In this document: positions 5,783 to 14,326 of the stretch, one piece after another
Numbering within the stretch: the stretch's first letter is position 1
Layout of the letters: each line of letters starts with the position of its first letter
Assembly: GCA_031256755.1 (NCBI GenBank)
Contig: JAIRPZ010000111.1
Location: forward strand, 1-15,162
Reading direction: 5' to 3'
Origin: Planctomycetaceae bacterium
Lineage (GTDB): Bacteria; Planctomycetota; Planctomycetia; Pirellulales; Thermoguttaceae
DNA length: 15,162 nt
Notes under the pieces: model-generated
What the model saw: only the letters and a program-made list of their open reading frames with translations
Told to the model about the DNA's origin: nothing
Databases searched by the model: none
Position numbers and translations under genes: made by a program

Positions 5783-7732
5783 TTATTTTTGCATAGCCCG
5801 ATAGACCGGCGATGTCTTGAGAAGTTCTTCGTGCGTGCCGTCCGCGATGATCTGACCGTCATCCATCAGCACAATCCGGTCGGCAAGCGAAACCGCAGAT
5901 AACCGATGCGTGATCATAATAGTTGTCCGCCCTTTTCGGAAAGTAGCCAACGCCTCGTGAATCATTTTTTCGCTCTGAATATCGATTTGACTGGTGGCTT
6001 CGTCCAGCAGAAAGATCGGCGGATCGCGTAAAATAGCCCTCGCTAAAGCGATCCGCTGCCGCTGTCCGCCGGACAGTTGTCCGCCTGCCGGACCTACCGG
6101 CGTGTCATAACCTTCCGGCAATTCTTTCATAATAAAATCATGGGCAAACGCCTTTGCGGCAGCCGCTTCCGCCTCTTCACGCGATGCGTCCGGTTTTCCG
6201 TAACGGATATTCGCAAGCACCGTATCATCAAACAGAATCGGGTCTTGTGTGACCAATCCGATTTGACGGCGCAGATCGCCGAGGCGCAAAGACGTTAACG
6301 GACAGCCGTCAATCAGCACACGTCCCTCTTGCGGATCGGCAAATCGCGGAATGAGGCTCACCAGCGTGCTTTTGCCGCAGCCGCTGGCTCCGAGGATCGC
6401 CACACATTCGCCGAACCGGATTTGCAGCGAAACATCTTTCAGCACCGGACGGTTCGGATCATATTCAAACGAAACGTGATCGAAAATCAGGGATTCCCGA
6501 AACGGCGGCAGCGGCACCGGTTTTTCCGGGTCTTTGATCGGAACCGGACGGTCAATCATTGTATAAATCCGGTCGGCAGCGGCAGCGGCACTTTGGAAAA
6601 AGGTAAAAATATCGGCTAACCGGCGTGCCGGATCAGAAGCACCGACAAGCATCGCAAAAAATAAAATGAGCGTGCCGATATCCATCGGTTCGGACAACAT
6701 CGGAATCCCCCAAATATCCGTCCGTTCTCCCATTGCCAGATACGAACCGATGACAACGGCAATGCAGATCGTTAAAATTCCGAAAACTTCGACCATCGGA
6801 TTGGCAATCGCTTCGTATTTTGCGATTTTCATGGCTCTTTCATAGCACGTTTGGTTGACGCGGTGAAATTTGCGGCGTTCCTGCGTTTCCTGCGTGAAAA
6901 CCTGTACAATCCGAATGGATTGAAATGTTTCGCCAAGCCGGGCATATAAATTGGCAATTTCTTCCAAACTTTTTCGGACAACCCGTTTAATTGATTTGGC
7001 GAGCCAGCGGATTCCCAAAAAGATGAGCGGAACGAAGAGAGCCGTCACGAGTAATAACTGCCAACTGATATAAGCCGCAACAGCCACACAGACAAAGAGT
7101 TTCAGCGGTTCGCGGATAATTTTTCCGTAAATGACGGCTAAACCGCCGGTCAGAACGGTCATATCCGCCGTGAAGCGGCTGATGACTTTCGTGCCGCCTT
7201 CTTTCGGAAAATAATTTGGTTCGTAATCGAGAACTTTTTGATAAAACTGTTCCCGGATTTCCATAGACGTTTGCTGGGCAATCGCCGCCGAAAGAACGGC
7301 ATGAATAACGATGAATGCGGTTTTCACGACTGTCCCGATGAGGGCGATCACCATCAGAAAAACGACTGTTTGAAACGGGCGGCGCGGCGTATATTTTTCA
7401 ATGTAAGGACGGCTCCAGTCATACCATTTTCCCCGCCATTGATAAGCGAGCAGCATTTTTTGTTCAACGGCAAGTTGCGGAGACGTTGGCGGCAGCGATT
7501 CCGTTTTTTTTCGGGCATCGGCGATTTTTTGCTCGTTTTCTTCGATTTTTTGCTCAAGCCATGTGAGAAATGTGCTGTCCTTTTTGAGACAAATTTCGGT
7601 GATCGGATAGACCACGGCGGCAATGTTCCCTCCCCAAAGGAGACCGATCATCAGGGCGCAAAAAACCGTACTGATAATCAGTCCGGTACGGCGGTGAAAC
7701 GTTTGCCGGATAGCCCGGAAATAGTTTTTCAT
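5783..7732 (-). CDS. ABC exporter half-transporter (MsbA-like)
   Basis: The 649-residue protein fuses a type I exporter membrane domain to an ATPase domain and should act as a homodimer in the inner membrane. Hydrophobic segments lie near residues 18-46, 123-152, 210-240 (two close segments), 315-333 and 352-366. The ATPase has Walker A GASGCGKST (448-456), a Q-loop Gln at 496, signature LSGGQ (553-557), Walker B IFLLDEA (573-579, catalytic Glu578) and the switch His609. All catalytic residues are intact. A charged stretch between the first two membrane segments (about 50-118) is longer than in E. coli MsbA. Lipid A, other lipids, peptides or drugs are all possible substrates. The ATG at 7732 has an AGGAG, but 16 nt away, which is unusually far. 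The TPR gene is 68 nt upstream and probably co-transcribed. Confidence 0.9.
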   Translation of the reverse strand: MKNYFRAIRQTFHRRTGLIISTVFCALMIGLLWGGNIAAVVYPITEICLKKDSTFLTWLEQKIEENEQKIADARKKTESLPPTSPQLAVEQKMLLAYQWRGKWYDWSRPYIEKYTPRRPFQTVVFLMVIALIGTVVKTAFIVIHAVLSAAIAQQTSMEIREQFYQKVLDYEPNYFPKEGGTKVISRFTADMTVLTGGLAVIYGKIIREPLKLFVCVAVAAYISWQLLLVTALFVPLIFLGIRWLAKSIKRVVRKSLEEIANLYARLGETFQSIRIVQVFTQETQERRKFHRVNQTCYERAMKIAKYEAIANPMVEVFGILTICIAVVIGSYLAMGERTDIWGIPMLSEPMDIGTLILFFAMLVGASDPARRLADIFTFFQSAAAAADRIYTMIDRPVPIKDPEKPVPLPPFRESLIFDHVSFEYDPNRPVLKDVSLQIRFGECVAILGASGCGKSTLVSLIPRFADPQEGRVLIDGCPLTSLRLGDLRRQIGLVTQDPILFDDTVLANIRYGKPDASREEAEAAAAKAFAHDFIMKELPEGYDTPVGPAGGQLSGGQRQRIALARAILRDPPIFLLDEATSQIDIQSEKMIHEALATFRKGRTTIMITHRLSAVSLADRIVLMDDGQIIADGTHEELLKTSPVYRAMQK

Positions 7733-7800
7733 GGATGGACTGTTTTATCTCCTGACATGCCGGACAATAAACCGTTATTTCCGTGTTTGATAACCGGCGG

Positions 7801-9075
7801 TTATTTGAGTTGTTCGATCAACGCCTGAAACTGCTCTTTCAGGTCCCGGATGTCGTTGTCTTCATGGCTGCCGGATTGGATCAGCGTGTTGATCAATTCC
7901 GATCCTTTTTGACAATCCTGTTTGCTTGCTTCTTTGTCGCCGAGACCGATTTGCACCACCGCCCGGTTGGCATAGACCATAGCGGTCTGCATCAGAACGA
8001 CATCGTCATTTTCTTGGAGAAGATCGGCGAATTCATTGATCGCACGGTCAAGGGCGTGCTTGGCTTCGTCATATTTTGACGCATCGCACAGAATCCGTCC
8101 CTGCAAGGCGACGGCATCGAGCAGGTCATATCTTGCCTCTTTGTTTCCCGCCTGACACTGTTTTTCAAGGAGTTCGATGCCCCGCCGGACATCCAGAATC
8201 ACATCGGCGATCCGCTGATCTCTTTCGTCATCGGACGGAAACTCGCGGACGAGCCAGTCCTCATGGATTTCCCGGCAGCGGTCAAGCAGTACATTCGCAA
8301 GGTCTCTTTCGAGTTCAACTTGCTGCAAGTCCTCAATGACTTCAACGTAAAGCCGCATAGCGCGGTTGTAGGCATCGGTAATTTGTTCCAGCGGTTCTCC
8401 CATTTCGGCAAGCACGCCTCCCTGCTGCACGCTGACTTTCGCCATATAGTAACGGGTATCAAACACGCCGATTTTTTCGACTGCCCGAAAGGTCAAAAAG
8501 GATTCGTCAAAAACGGTCTTTGCTTCCTCGAAACGGTCTAAATCCCGATAAATGATGCCGAGATTGAGTTTTGCACCGGCAACGTCCAGTTTCGCTTCGC
8601 CGTCTCCTGCGTCATCCAGCGGTTTCAATATCGCAAGCACTTTTTTGTAAGAATCTGCGGCGGCTTCCGGGTGACCGAGGTCTTGCTGAACGACGGCACG
8701 GTTCAGCATCACATTGCCGAGTTGGCGGCGGAGTTGTTCATCATCGCCGAATTTCAAAGCGTTCTGAAGCACTGCTTCGGCTTTGTCGAAAATCGGGGTT
8801 AATTCGCCGATTTCAGCACCGGCCGCTGCCCGTTCCGCTGCCCAAATGTTGTACAAGTCGGCAAGTTCATCCGTTTGTTCGAGAGAACAGTTCGGAATTT
8901 TTTCCAGTTCGGCAATCCGGCTTTTCACGGTTTCCAAATCGGCGGATTCGGAACGGTGCGGATGCACAAAAGCAGAGGTCACAGCCGCACAAACAGCGGC
9001 TGTGCCGCCGTAAACGAGCGGAATCCAATCAGCCGGCAAAATGAAATCGAGGGCAAACACATCAGGAACAAACAT
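7801..9075 (-). CDS. Membrane-anchored TPR-repeat protein
   Basis: The protein has 424 residues from the ATG at 9075, which has a GGAG 9 nt upstream. An upstream TTG, ATG or GTG in the same open frame would add a low-complexity N-terminus with no family support. Residues 17-37 (WIPLVYGGTAAVCAAVTSA) form one likely membrane anchor. The rest is helical, with TPR-like units near 117-150 (NRAVVQQDLGHPEAAADSYKKV), 167-199 (LNLGIIYRDLDRFEEAKTVFD), 316-349 and 366-398 (ANRAVVQIGLGDKEASKQD). No enzymatic motif is visible, so it is probably a protein-protein interaction scaffold; partner unknown. It lies between recJ and the ABC exporter in the same orientation. A promoter candidate lies in the 134-nt gap after recJ. 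Confidence 0.8.
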   Translation of the reverse strand: MFVPDVFALDFILPADWIPLVYGGTAAVCAAVTSAFVHPHRSESADLETVKSRIAELEKIPNCSLEQTDELADLYNIWAAERAAAGAEIGELTPIFDKAEAVLQNALKFGDDEQLRRQLGNVMLNRAVVQQDLGHPEAAADSYKKVLAILKPLDDAGDGEAKLDVAGAKLNLGIIYRDLDRFEEAKTVFDESFLTFRAVEKIGVFDTRYYMAKVSVQQGGVLAEMGEPLEQITDAYNRAMRLYVEVIEDLQQVELERDLANVLLDRCREIHEDWLVREFPSDDERDQRIADVILDVRRGIELLEKQCQAGNKEARYDLLDAVALQGRILCDASKYDEAKHALDRAINEFADLLQENDDVVLMQTAMVYANRAVVQIGLGDKEASKQDCQKGSELINTLIQSGSHEDNDIRDLKEQFQALIEQLK

Positions 9076-9156
9076 TGTATTTTTCTCCGCAACAGGGTGG
9101 GACAAAAGGCAGCAAAACAGCAAAAGGAGAGCGGTACCGCCGTCCCTATCCTCTCT

Positions 9157-9184
9157 ATTGTACCCGCAGACAGGGAAAAAACAA
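9157..9184 (-). promoter_or_regulatory. Promoter candidate before the TPR gene
   Basis: Read leftward, TTGTTT (9179-9184) and TACAAT (9157-9162) are spaced by 16 nt in the recJ-TPR gap. The -10 box matches five of six consensus positions. It would give a leader of about 75 nt and allow the TPR and ABC genes to be expressed apart from rpmG-recJ. Confidence 0.4.
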
Positions 9185-9209
9185 GCGGGAGGAGGCAGCG
9201 CAGCGGACG

Positions 9210-11018
9210 CTACCGCCGCCAATCGAGAATTTCCAATTCGACATTGCCGTTGTAATCATTTTTTTTTGCCCGAAAAGCAATGTCCAGCGGCGTATGAAAC
9301 GGCTGCATGGATTCCGTCCATTCGCTCCGGTGAAAGGCCACTCCGCGAAAAGATGTTCGTCCCTGCTGAAATTCCGCCGTAAAATGAGTTCCTTCCTTTC
9401 CCATTGTTTTGGCATTTTTGACCGTCACTTGTTCCGCCGCAAAAACCGGACTCGGATTTTCGCTGCCGAAAGGGGCTAACTGTAAAATTTGCCCGACCGT
9501 TTGCGGTGTAAAGGCCGACAGCGGGAAAAAACCGTCAATGATCAATTCGGCAACCCGTTCTTCCGGCGGGATACGCCGGGCAACGGCTTCGCAAAACGCT
9601 TTTCGGAAGGCATCAATTTGTTTCGTTTCGGCGGTCACTCCTGCTGCTGCCGGATGTCCGCCGAAACGGATTAAATGTTCCCGGCAATCCAGCAGTGCTG
9701 TGTACAAATCAAAACCGGCAACGCTTCGAGCCGACCCGACTGCCGGCGAAAGTCCCATTTTGTCTGTTCCGAATAAAATGACCGGACGATGAAATTTATC
9801 CGCCAAACGTCCTGCCGCAATTCCGATTACGCCCCGGTGCCAATCGCTCGCCAAAACGAAAGCGGGATCATCGGAATTGCATTTTTCCCGAATCATTTGT
9901 TCGGCTTCGTGCAGAATTTGCCGTTCCGTTGATTTCCGCTGTTCGTTCAGCCGGTCAAGTTCTCCGGCAAGTGTTTTTGTACGTTCTGCATCAGGACTGG
10001 TCAGCAATTCTACGGCAAATTCCGCCTGTCCGAGCCGTCCGGCAGCATTGATCCGCGGGACAAGTTGAAAGGCAACGAATTCTGTTGTTAAAGAAGTTTT
10101 CTTTTCTCCGAATTTTGCGGCGGCAAAAAGGTCTTTCAGACCGGACGAACCGGTATGCAGTAAAAACGGCAGTCCGCCCCGCACCAGTGAACGGTTTTCT
10201 TCGAGCAGCGGTACGAAATCGGCAATGGTTGCCATAGCCGTCAGTCCGAGCAATTCTTTGAGCAATTCCCGAAACGGAGCCGAAACCGGTTTGCCGAAAC
10301 CGTCGTTTGCCAACTGTCCGACAGCCCATGCGGTTTTTAACGCCACAGCCGCACCGCAAAGGAACGGACAGGGATATTTTTCGGCTTGTTCCAGTTGTTC
10401 CGGCGATAAAGTAGAGGGTGCGGCGAGTTTTCCGTTGAACCGGACAAGAGCCGGATGGGCAATCGCCGCGGCATCGGGCAAAACCGGTTCCGGCGTATGA
10501 TGGTCAGTGATCAGCAGTTGAATTCCGCATTTTTTTGCCGTTTCGGCTTCGTTGACGCTTCGGATGCCGCAATCCACGGTGATAATCAGTTCGGTTCCGT
10601 CTTTTGCCAGTTTTTCGACGGCTTCGGAATTGAGACCGTATCCTTCGTCGATACGGTGCGGGATATAATACTTAACATTGCTGCCGAGGGCTTTCAGGGC
10701 TTGAAACAAAATGACGATACCGGTGATTCCGTCGGCATCATAATCGCCGTAGATGACAATTTTTTTCCGGTTTTGAACGGCTTTCCAAAGGATTCCGGCA
10801 ACTTCTTTGCAGCCGGGCAGGAGTTCCGGTTCGCGGATGCCTTTGAGGTCTTTTTTGGGATGCTGAAAAAACTTTTCCGCAGCGTCCGGCGTACAAATTC
10901 CTCTCGCAGCGAGCAGTGCAGCAATAAGCGGGGAAACGTGCGCTGTCCGCTCTAGATGCCGCTGCACGGACGGATCGGAACGGCGGGTTGTCCAGCGTTT
11001 CAGAGCGGTCAAATGCAA
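9210..11018 (-). CDS. recJ: Single-stranded-DNA-specific exonuclease RecJ
   Basis: RecJ degrades single-stranded DNA 5' to 3' and serves recombination and mismatch or base-excision repair in the cytoplasm. The 602 residues match the normal length. DHH-family metal motifs are in order: DYDADG (92-97), VDCG (148-151), DHH (172-174) and the downstream RINAAGR (322-328). The DHHA1 part carries DWHRGVIGI (392-400) and RFGGHPAAAG (451-460), and the C-terminal OB-like domain is complete. The start is a TTG at 11018, directly after the TAG stop of rpmG; a second TTG at 11012 is also possible. No in-frame ATG lies near the family N-terminus, so translational coupling to rpmG is likely. Confidence 0.95.
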   Translation of the reverse strand: MHLTALKRWTTRRSDPSVQRHLERTAHVSPLIAALLAARGICTPDAAEKFFQHPKKDLKGIREPELLPGCKEVAGILWKAVQNRKKIVIYGDYDADGITGIVILFQALKALGSNVKYYIPHRIDEGYGLNSEAVEKLAKDGTELIITVDCGIRSVNEAETAKKCGIQLLITDHHTPEPVLPDAAAIAHPALVRFNGKLAAPSTLSPEQLEQAEKYPCPFLCGAAVALKTAWAVGQLANDGFGKPVSAPFRELLKELLGLTAMATIADFVPLLEENRSLVRGGLPFLLHTGSSGLKDLFAAAKFGEKKTSLTTEFVAFQLVPRINAAGRLGQAEFAVELLTSPDAERTKTLAGELDRLNEQRKSTERQILHEAEQMIREKCNSDDPAFVLASDWHRGVIGIAAGRLADKFHRPVILFGTDKMGLSPAVGSARSVAGFDLYTALLDCREHLIRFGGHPAAAGVTAETKQIDAFRKAFCEAVARRIPPEERVAELIIDGFFPLSAFTPQTVGQILQLAPFGSENPSPVFAAEQVTVKNAKTMGKEGTHFTAEFQQGRTSFRGVAFHRSEWTESMQPFHTPLDIAFRAKKNDYNGNVELEILDWRR

Positions 11019-11189
11019 CTATTTTTTCTTTTCGTTGTGAACCGTGTGTTTTCTCAACTTCGGGCAGTATTTGCTCAGTTTCAGTTTTTCGCCGCCCGGT
11101 TTTTTTCGGACGGCGTAGTTATATTCGCCGGTTTCTTCGCACACGAGAAAAACGGTTTCTGCCTTTTTTTTACTTTTTTTTCCTGCCAT
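11019..11189 (-). CDS. rpmG: 50S ribosomal protein L33
   Basis: A 56-residue gene, easily missed because of its size. The product opens MAGKKSKKKAETVFLVCEET, continues through GEYNYAVRKKPGGEKLKLSK, and ends KYCPKLRKHTVHNEKKK. The pattern ETVFLVCEETGxYNY...KYCPxLRKHTxH is diagnostic of bacterial L33, a component of the 50S subunit near the E site. Only Cys17 and Cys42 are present, where the zinc-ribbon form has two CxxC pairs, so this is a zinc-free or depleted form. The ATG at 11187-11189 has no clear Shine-Dalgarno. The stop TAG (11019-11021) directly abuts the recJ TTG. A TATAAT promoter lies about 45 nt upstream. Confidence 0.93.
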   Translation of the reverse strand: MAGKKSKKKAETVFLVCEETGEYNYAVRKKPGGEKLKLSKYCPKLRKHTVHNEKKK

Positions 11190-11234
11190 TGTTCGATCAG
11201 TTTTATTTTTTCAGAAAAGCACACTTAATGGTTC

Positions 11235-11262
11235 ATTATAACAGAAACAGCACGTTTGCAAG
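11235..11262 (-). promoter_or_regulatory. Extended -10 promoter of rpmG-recJ
   Basis: Read leftward, a perfect -10 box TATAAT (11235-11240) is preceded by TGT, an extended -10 element. A -35-like TTGCAA (11256-11261, 15-nt spacer) or CTTGCA (11257-11262, 16-nt spacer) lies upstream. Transcription would start near 11228, giving a leader of about 39 nt before rpmG. Confidence 0.6.
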
Positions 11263-11479
11263 CCCTGCGGAAAACGGCAATCCTTGCCGGACGAGAGGAA
11301 AAGATTGATGATTGGTAATGAAGAATTAAAAATAAACCGGCGGTGCCTGTTCCCTGCCGGCAGAATAACCAAAATAATCCGCAAAACTGTCGAAACCGGC
11401 AATTTCTGCCGATTATGCGGTTATCACATTGTTAATTTTTTTACCCGCAATCATACAGTTGCGGCTCCCCATTCCCATT
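11263..11479. other. Divergent intergenic region between rpmG and the GH57 gene
   Basis: About 217 bp without a supported gene. It holds a small perfect hairpin, CGGCAA (11275-11280) with TTGCCG (11284-11289), and a weaker one around CGGCA-TGCCG near 11400. I see no convincing promoter for the rightward GH57 gene and no Shine-Dalgarno before its ATG. The rpmG promoter sits at the left edge. Confidence 0.4.
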
Positions 11480-13735
11480 ATGAACGCTGTCCGCTTCATT
11501 TTTGCCGTCCATAACCACCAACCCGTCGGTAACTTCAATCACGTCCTCGAAGAAGCATTTCAGAAAAGTTACCGCCCCTTCCTCGATGTGTTCGAGAACT
11601 ATCCCGCTCTCAAACTCGCCCTGCATACCAGCGGTTCACTAATCGAATGGCTCGCCGAAGAACATGGGGATTACCTCGACCGCCTTGCCGAACTCGTTCA
11701 ACAGCACCGCGTCGAAATCATCGGCGGTCCTTTTTTCGAACCGATTCTCGCGATGCTCCCCTCCCGCGACCGGATCGGACAAATCCGAATGTACTCCGAT
11801 TGGCTCAAAAAACGCCTCGGCGCAAACATTGCCGGTCTGTGGATCCCGGAACGCGTTTGGGAACAAAATTATGTCCGCGACCTCGCCGATGCCGGCATGA
11901 AATATACCCTGCTGGACGATTCCCATTTGCGGTTTGCCGGTGTGAAACCCGATGCCCTGTACCGGCACTATTTGACCGAAGATGACGGACGAACCATCAA
12001 CGTCCTTCCCGGCAGTGAAAAACTCCGCTATCTGATTCCTTTCGGCAAAGTCGAAGACGTGATCGCCCACTTCCGCGAAGTCGCCGAACAGTATCCGAAT
12101 GCCCTTCTTGTTCACGGCGATGACGGCGAAAAATTCGGGTCGTGGCCCGAAACCTGCCGGCATGTCTACGAAGAAAAATGGCTGCACCAATTCTTTGACG
12201 CGCTTTCCGAAAACAGCGATTGGCTGGTTACAACGGTACCGGGTGAAGTGATCGCCAATGTCCCGCCGCTCGGAAAAGTGTACATTCCCGACGGAAGTTA
12301 CCGCGAAATGACCGAATGGGTTCTCGAACCCGATCAGCAGATCGCCATGGAAGAATTGCGGCAGAATCTGGACTCTCCGGCCAATTTCGGCAGCACCCCG
12401 CACATGCCGCTTTTGATTAAACAATTTCTCCGCGGCGGATTTTGGCGGAACTTCAAAGTCCGCTATCCCGAATCGGACGAAATGTACTGCCGGATGATGA
12501 GCGTCAGTGAGCGGTTAAACAAAGCCGTACAGGAAGGATGGAACAGTGCGGAAATCGAACTGGCGAGAGAATCGCTCTACCGGAGTCAATGCAACTGCGG
12601 TTATTGGCACGGTGCTTTCGGCGGCATCTATCTGCCGCATCTCCGCAACGCTGTCTATCGGGAACTCATTCACGCCGATAACATGATTGACAATGCGGTC
12701 GACCGCTGCGGTTTGGAATCGCAAACGGCAGACTTTAACTTTGACGGAAAAAACGAAGTCCGGCTGTCGAACAGCGTTTTCAATGTCCTGATCGTCCCGC
12801 ACCGGGGCGGAATGATGTATGAATGGGACATCAAGCCGATCAAACATAATCTTTTGGCAACGATTACCCGAAAACCGGAAGCGTATCACCGGAAAATCCG
12901 CGACCGGGAAAGGCTGTGCGGCGAAACCGCCCGTCCGATCGGCAAGCAGGAAGGACTGGAACGCCGTATGCAGTACGATTGGTATCCGCGCAAGGGGCTG
13001 ATCGATTTGTTCTACGATTACGATGCGACATTTGAGGCGGTTCGGCAGGGAACGGTTGGTCAGCACGGTAATTTTGTCCAGACCGAATACGATGCGGTTG
13101 TCCGCAAAAAGGAAGGACGTATTCAAGTTCTGATGTCGCGGGAAGCTGCGGCTTACGGTGTGCCGGTACGGATCGATAAGGCGGTCACGCTCGGCGAAAA
13201 CAGTCATGTGATGGAGATTTCGTACCGGTTGAGTCAGTTGCCGAAGGATTACCGGATTCATTTTGCGGTGGAGTTGAACTTTGCCGGAATGCCGGGCGGA
13301 GCCGAAGACCGGTTCTTTCACAGCGGTCAATTTCCGGCGGGCGGCAGTCCGGGGCAAAACCTGTCCGCAGATAACCGTCCGTTGCCTGCTGCCTGCCAAC
13401 GCTTCGGCAATTTAAGTACCAACCTTGATTTAACGGACGGCACGGAAATCGGCTTGTATGACGATTGGCTCGGTTTGGATATCCGTGTCAAAACGAATCG
13501 TCCGACGGATTTTTACGCCTTTCCGGTGGAAACGGTCAGTCAATCCGTGGAGGGTTTTGAATTAGTGCATCAATCGGTGGCATTGCAGCCGCATTGGCGT
13601 TTTGTTGCTGACGAAAGCGGTATCTGGTCGGTCGAAATGCAGATTGAGGTGGACACTTCGGCGGCAGCGGAACGCGAGACGATGGCTCACGCCTTGCTGA
13701 AAGATGCCGCAGAGTATTTGGCATCCTCGCCCTAA
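11480..13735 (+). CDS. GH57 4-alpha-glucanotransferase / alpha-amylase family protein
   Basis: The 751-residue protein resembles the GH57 4-alpha-glucanotransferase of Thermococcus litoralis along its length. The N-terminal fragment IFAVHNHQPVGNF (7-19) is the GH57 signature. The nucleophile is Glu124 in GLWIPERVW (119-127), and the acid/base Asp is 214 or 215 in HGDDGEKFGSWP. A DUF1925-like middle (about 310-400, with WHGAFGGIYLPHLRNAVY) and a DUF1926-like beta-sandwich C-terminus (about 415-725) follow. It probably transfers or hydrolyses alpha-1,4-glucan in glycogen or maltodextrin metabolism. No signal peptide is visible, so it is likely cytoplasmic. The ATG at 11480 matches the family N-terminus; a TTG at 11429 would add 17 unsupported residues. 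No glycogen genes are adjacent. Confidence 0.92.
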   Translation: MNAVRFIFAVHNHQPVGNFNHVLEEAFQKSYRPFLDVFENYPALKLALHTSGSLIEWLAEEHGDYLDRLAELVQQHRVEIIGGPFFEPILAMLPSRDRIGQIRMYSDWLKKRLGANIAGLWIPERVWEQNYVRDLADAGMKYTLLDDSHLRFAGVKPDALYRHYLTEDDGRTINVLPGSEKLRYLIPFGKVEDVIAHFREVAEQYPNALLVHGDDGEKFGSWPETCRHVYEEKWLHQFFDALSENSDWLVTTVPGEVIANVPPLGKVYIPDGSYREMTEWVLEPDQQIAMEELRQNLDSPANFGSTPHMPLLIKQFLRGGFWRNFKVRYPESDEMYCRMMSVSERLNKAVQEGWNSAEIELARESLYRSQCNCGYWHGAFGGIYLPHLRNAVYRELIHADNMIDNAVDRCGLESQTADFNFDGKNEVRLSNSVFNVLIVPHRGGMMYEWDIKPIKHNLLATITRKPEAYHRKIRDRERLCGETARPIGKQEGLERRMQYDWYPRKGLIDLFYDYDATFEAVRQGTVGQHGNFVQTEYDAVVRKKEGRIQVLMSREAAAYGVPVRIDKAVTLGENSHVMEISYRLSQLPKDYRIHFAVELNFAGMPGGAEDRFFHSGQFPAGGSPGQNLSADNRPLPAACQRFGNLSTNLDLTDGTEIGLYDDWLGLDIRVKTNRPTDFYAFPVETVSQSVEGFELVHQSVALQPHWRFVADESGIWSVEMQIEVDTSAAAERETMAHALLKDAAEYLASSP

Positions 13736-13796
13736 TCCTTTTCATTTCACCCGGAGTGGCATTTGCCGTCAGTAATCCTAATTTCCTAAAAATATT

Positions 13797-14006
13797 TCAT
13801 CTGCCGCCGGACGGAAAGTGTTTTGGTATATCTTTGTCTCTTGCGCCGCTTCGCAGAAGCCGGATAAGACAATTCGAGGCAGACGCGGTTAGATGCCGAC
13901 ACTTGTCCGCCGAATGGGGAGCGTTGTAGTTTGGGAAAAACTTTTTGAGTTTATCCCATTGTTTGTCGGTCAATTCCAGACCGGTTTGATATGTCTGTTT
14001 GTTCAT
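13797..14006 (-). pseudogene. Degraded N-terminal fragment of an IS5-type transposase
   Basis: The start ATG at 14006 keeps a strong GGAGG Shine-Dalgarno 6 nt upstream. The frame opens MNKQTYQTGLELTDKQWDKL and KKFFPN, the LTDxQWxxLxxxFP opening of IS5/DUF4096-type transposases. The middle of the same frame loses similarity, while the +1 frame reads PKLQRSPFGGQVSASNRVCLE, the expected continuation. The original frame then resumes with IRLLRSGARDKDIPKHFPSG, the family's W/RLLRSGAxxxDIPxxFP block. Two compensating indels therefore interrupt it. It ends at a stop right after this block, so the catalytic DDE domain is gone. No terminal inverted repeats were recognised. Confidence 0.7.
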
Positions 14007-14169
14007 AAATTGCCTCCGTACTGATATTGATATTATCATAACTTCCCGTAAAATAAAGAATAAGATTGGTTATGAAACAAATTCTAGTCCGGTGATTGGT
14101 GTCGGTTATTTGTTTATGCTGTATTGGCAGTAGCCGGTAAATGATGCTCTATAAAATCTGCCTATCTCT

Positions 14170-14323
14170 TTGACATTCCTCGCTAAAAATATAGCGACAC
14201 CCTGCAACAGCGTGAAGATTAACATCATCGACACGCCCGACAGTGTTGGACTTTTTATGCCGATTTCGGCGGCGAAGTGGAACGTGTCCGGCGGACGGCT
14301 GTCTCGCCCTCGCGAAGTCGTTC
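14170..14323 (+). pseudogene. typA: Relic of translational GTPase gene typA/bipA
   Basis: Three pieces of the TypA G domain appear in order but in three frames. Frame 1 (14170-14238) reads LTFLAKNIATPCNSV then KINIIDTP, matching the TypA block GITILAKN...INIxDTP (G3). Frame 3 (14259-14288) reads ADFGGEVERV, the TypA-specific continuation of the G3 loop. Frame 2 (14291-14323) reads ADGCLALAKSF, matching the following M(A/V)D-hydrophobic strand. The pieces are separated by an apparent insertion (around TTTTT at 14252-14256) and a short deletion after 14288. The P-loop and everything beyond the G domain are absent. It cannot encode a working protein; an intact typA is expected elsewhere in the genome. 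Confidence 0.65.
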
Positions 14324-14326
14324 TTG

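Noticed and set aside
9076..9222. N-terminal extension of the TPR protein up to 9222
   Set aside because: The extension overlaps the end of recJ, is low-complexity, and the ATG at 9075 has a good GGAG and directly precedes the membrane anchor.
11639..12424. Long antisense open frame (261 codons) opposite the GH57 gene
   Set aside because: The + strand frame is a clear GH57 enzyme with catalytic motifs. The antisense product has no recognisable motif and arises from codon bias. The same applies to antisense frames at 12515-13399, 2069-2536 and 7238-7828.
13703..13725. GATGCC/GGCATC hairpin near the GH57 stop as a terminator
   Set aside because: It lies inside the coding sequence with an 11-nt loop and no following T run; likely chance.
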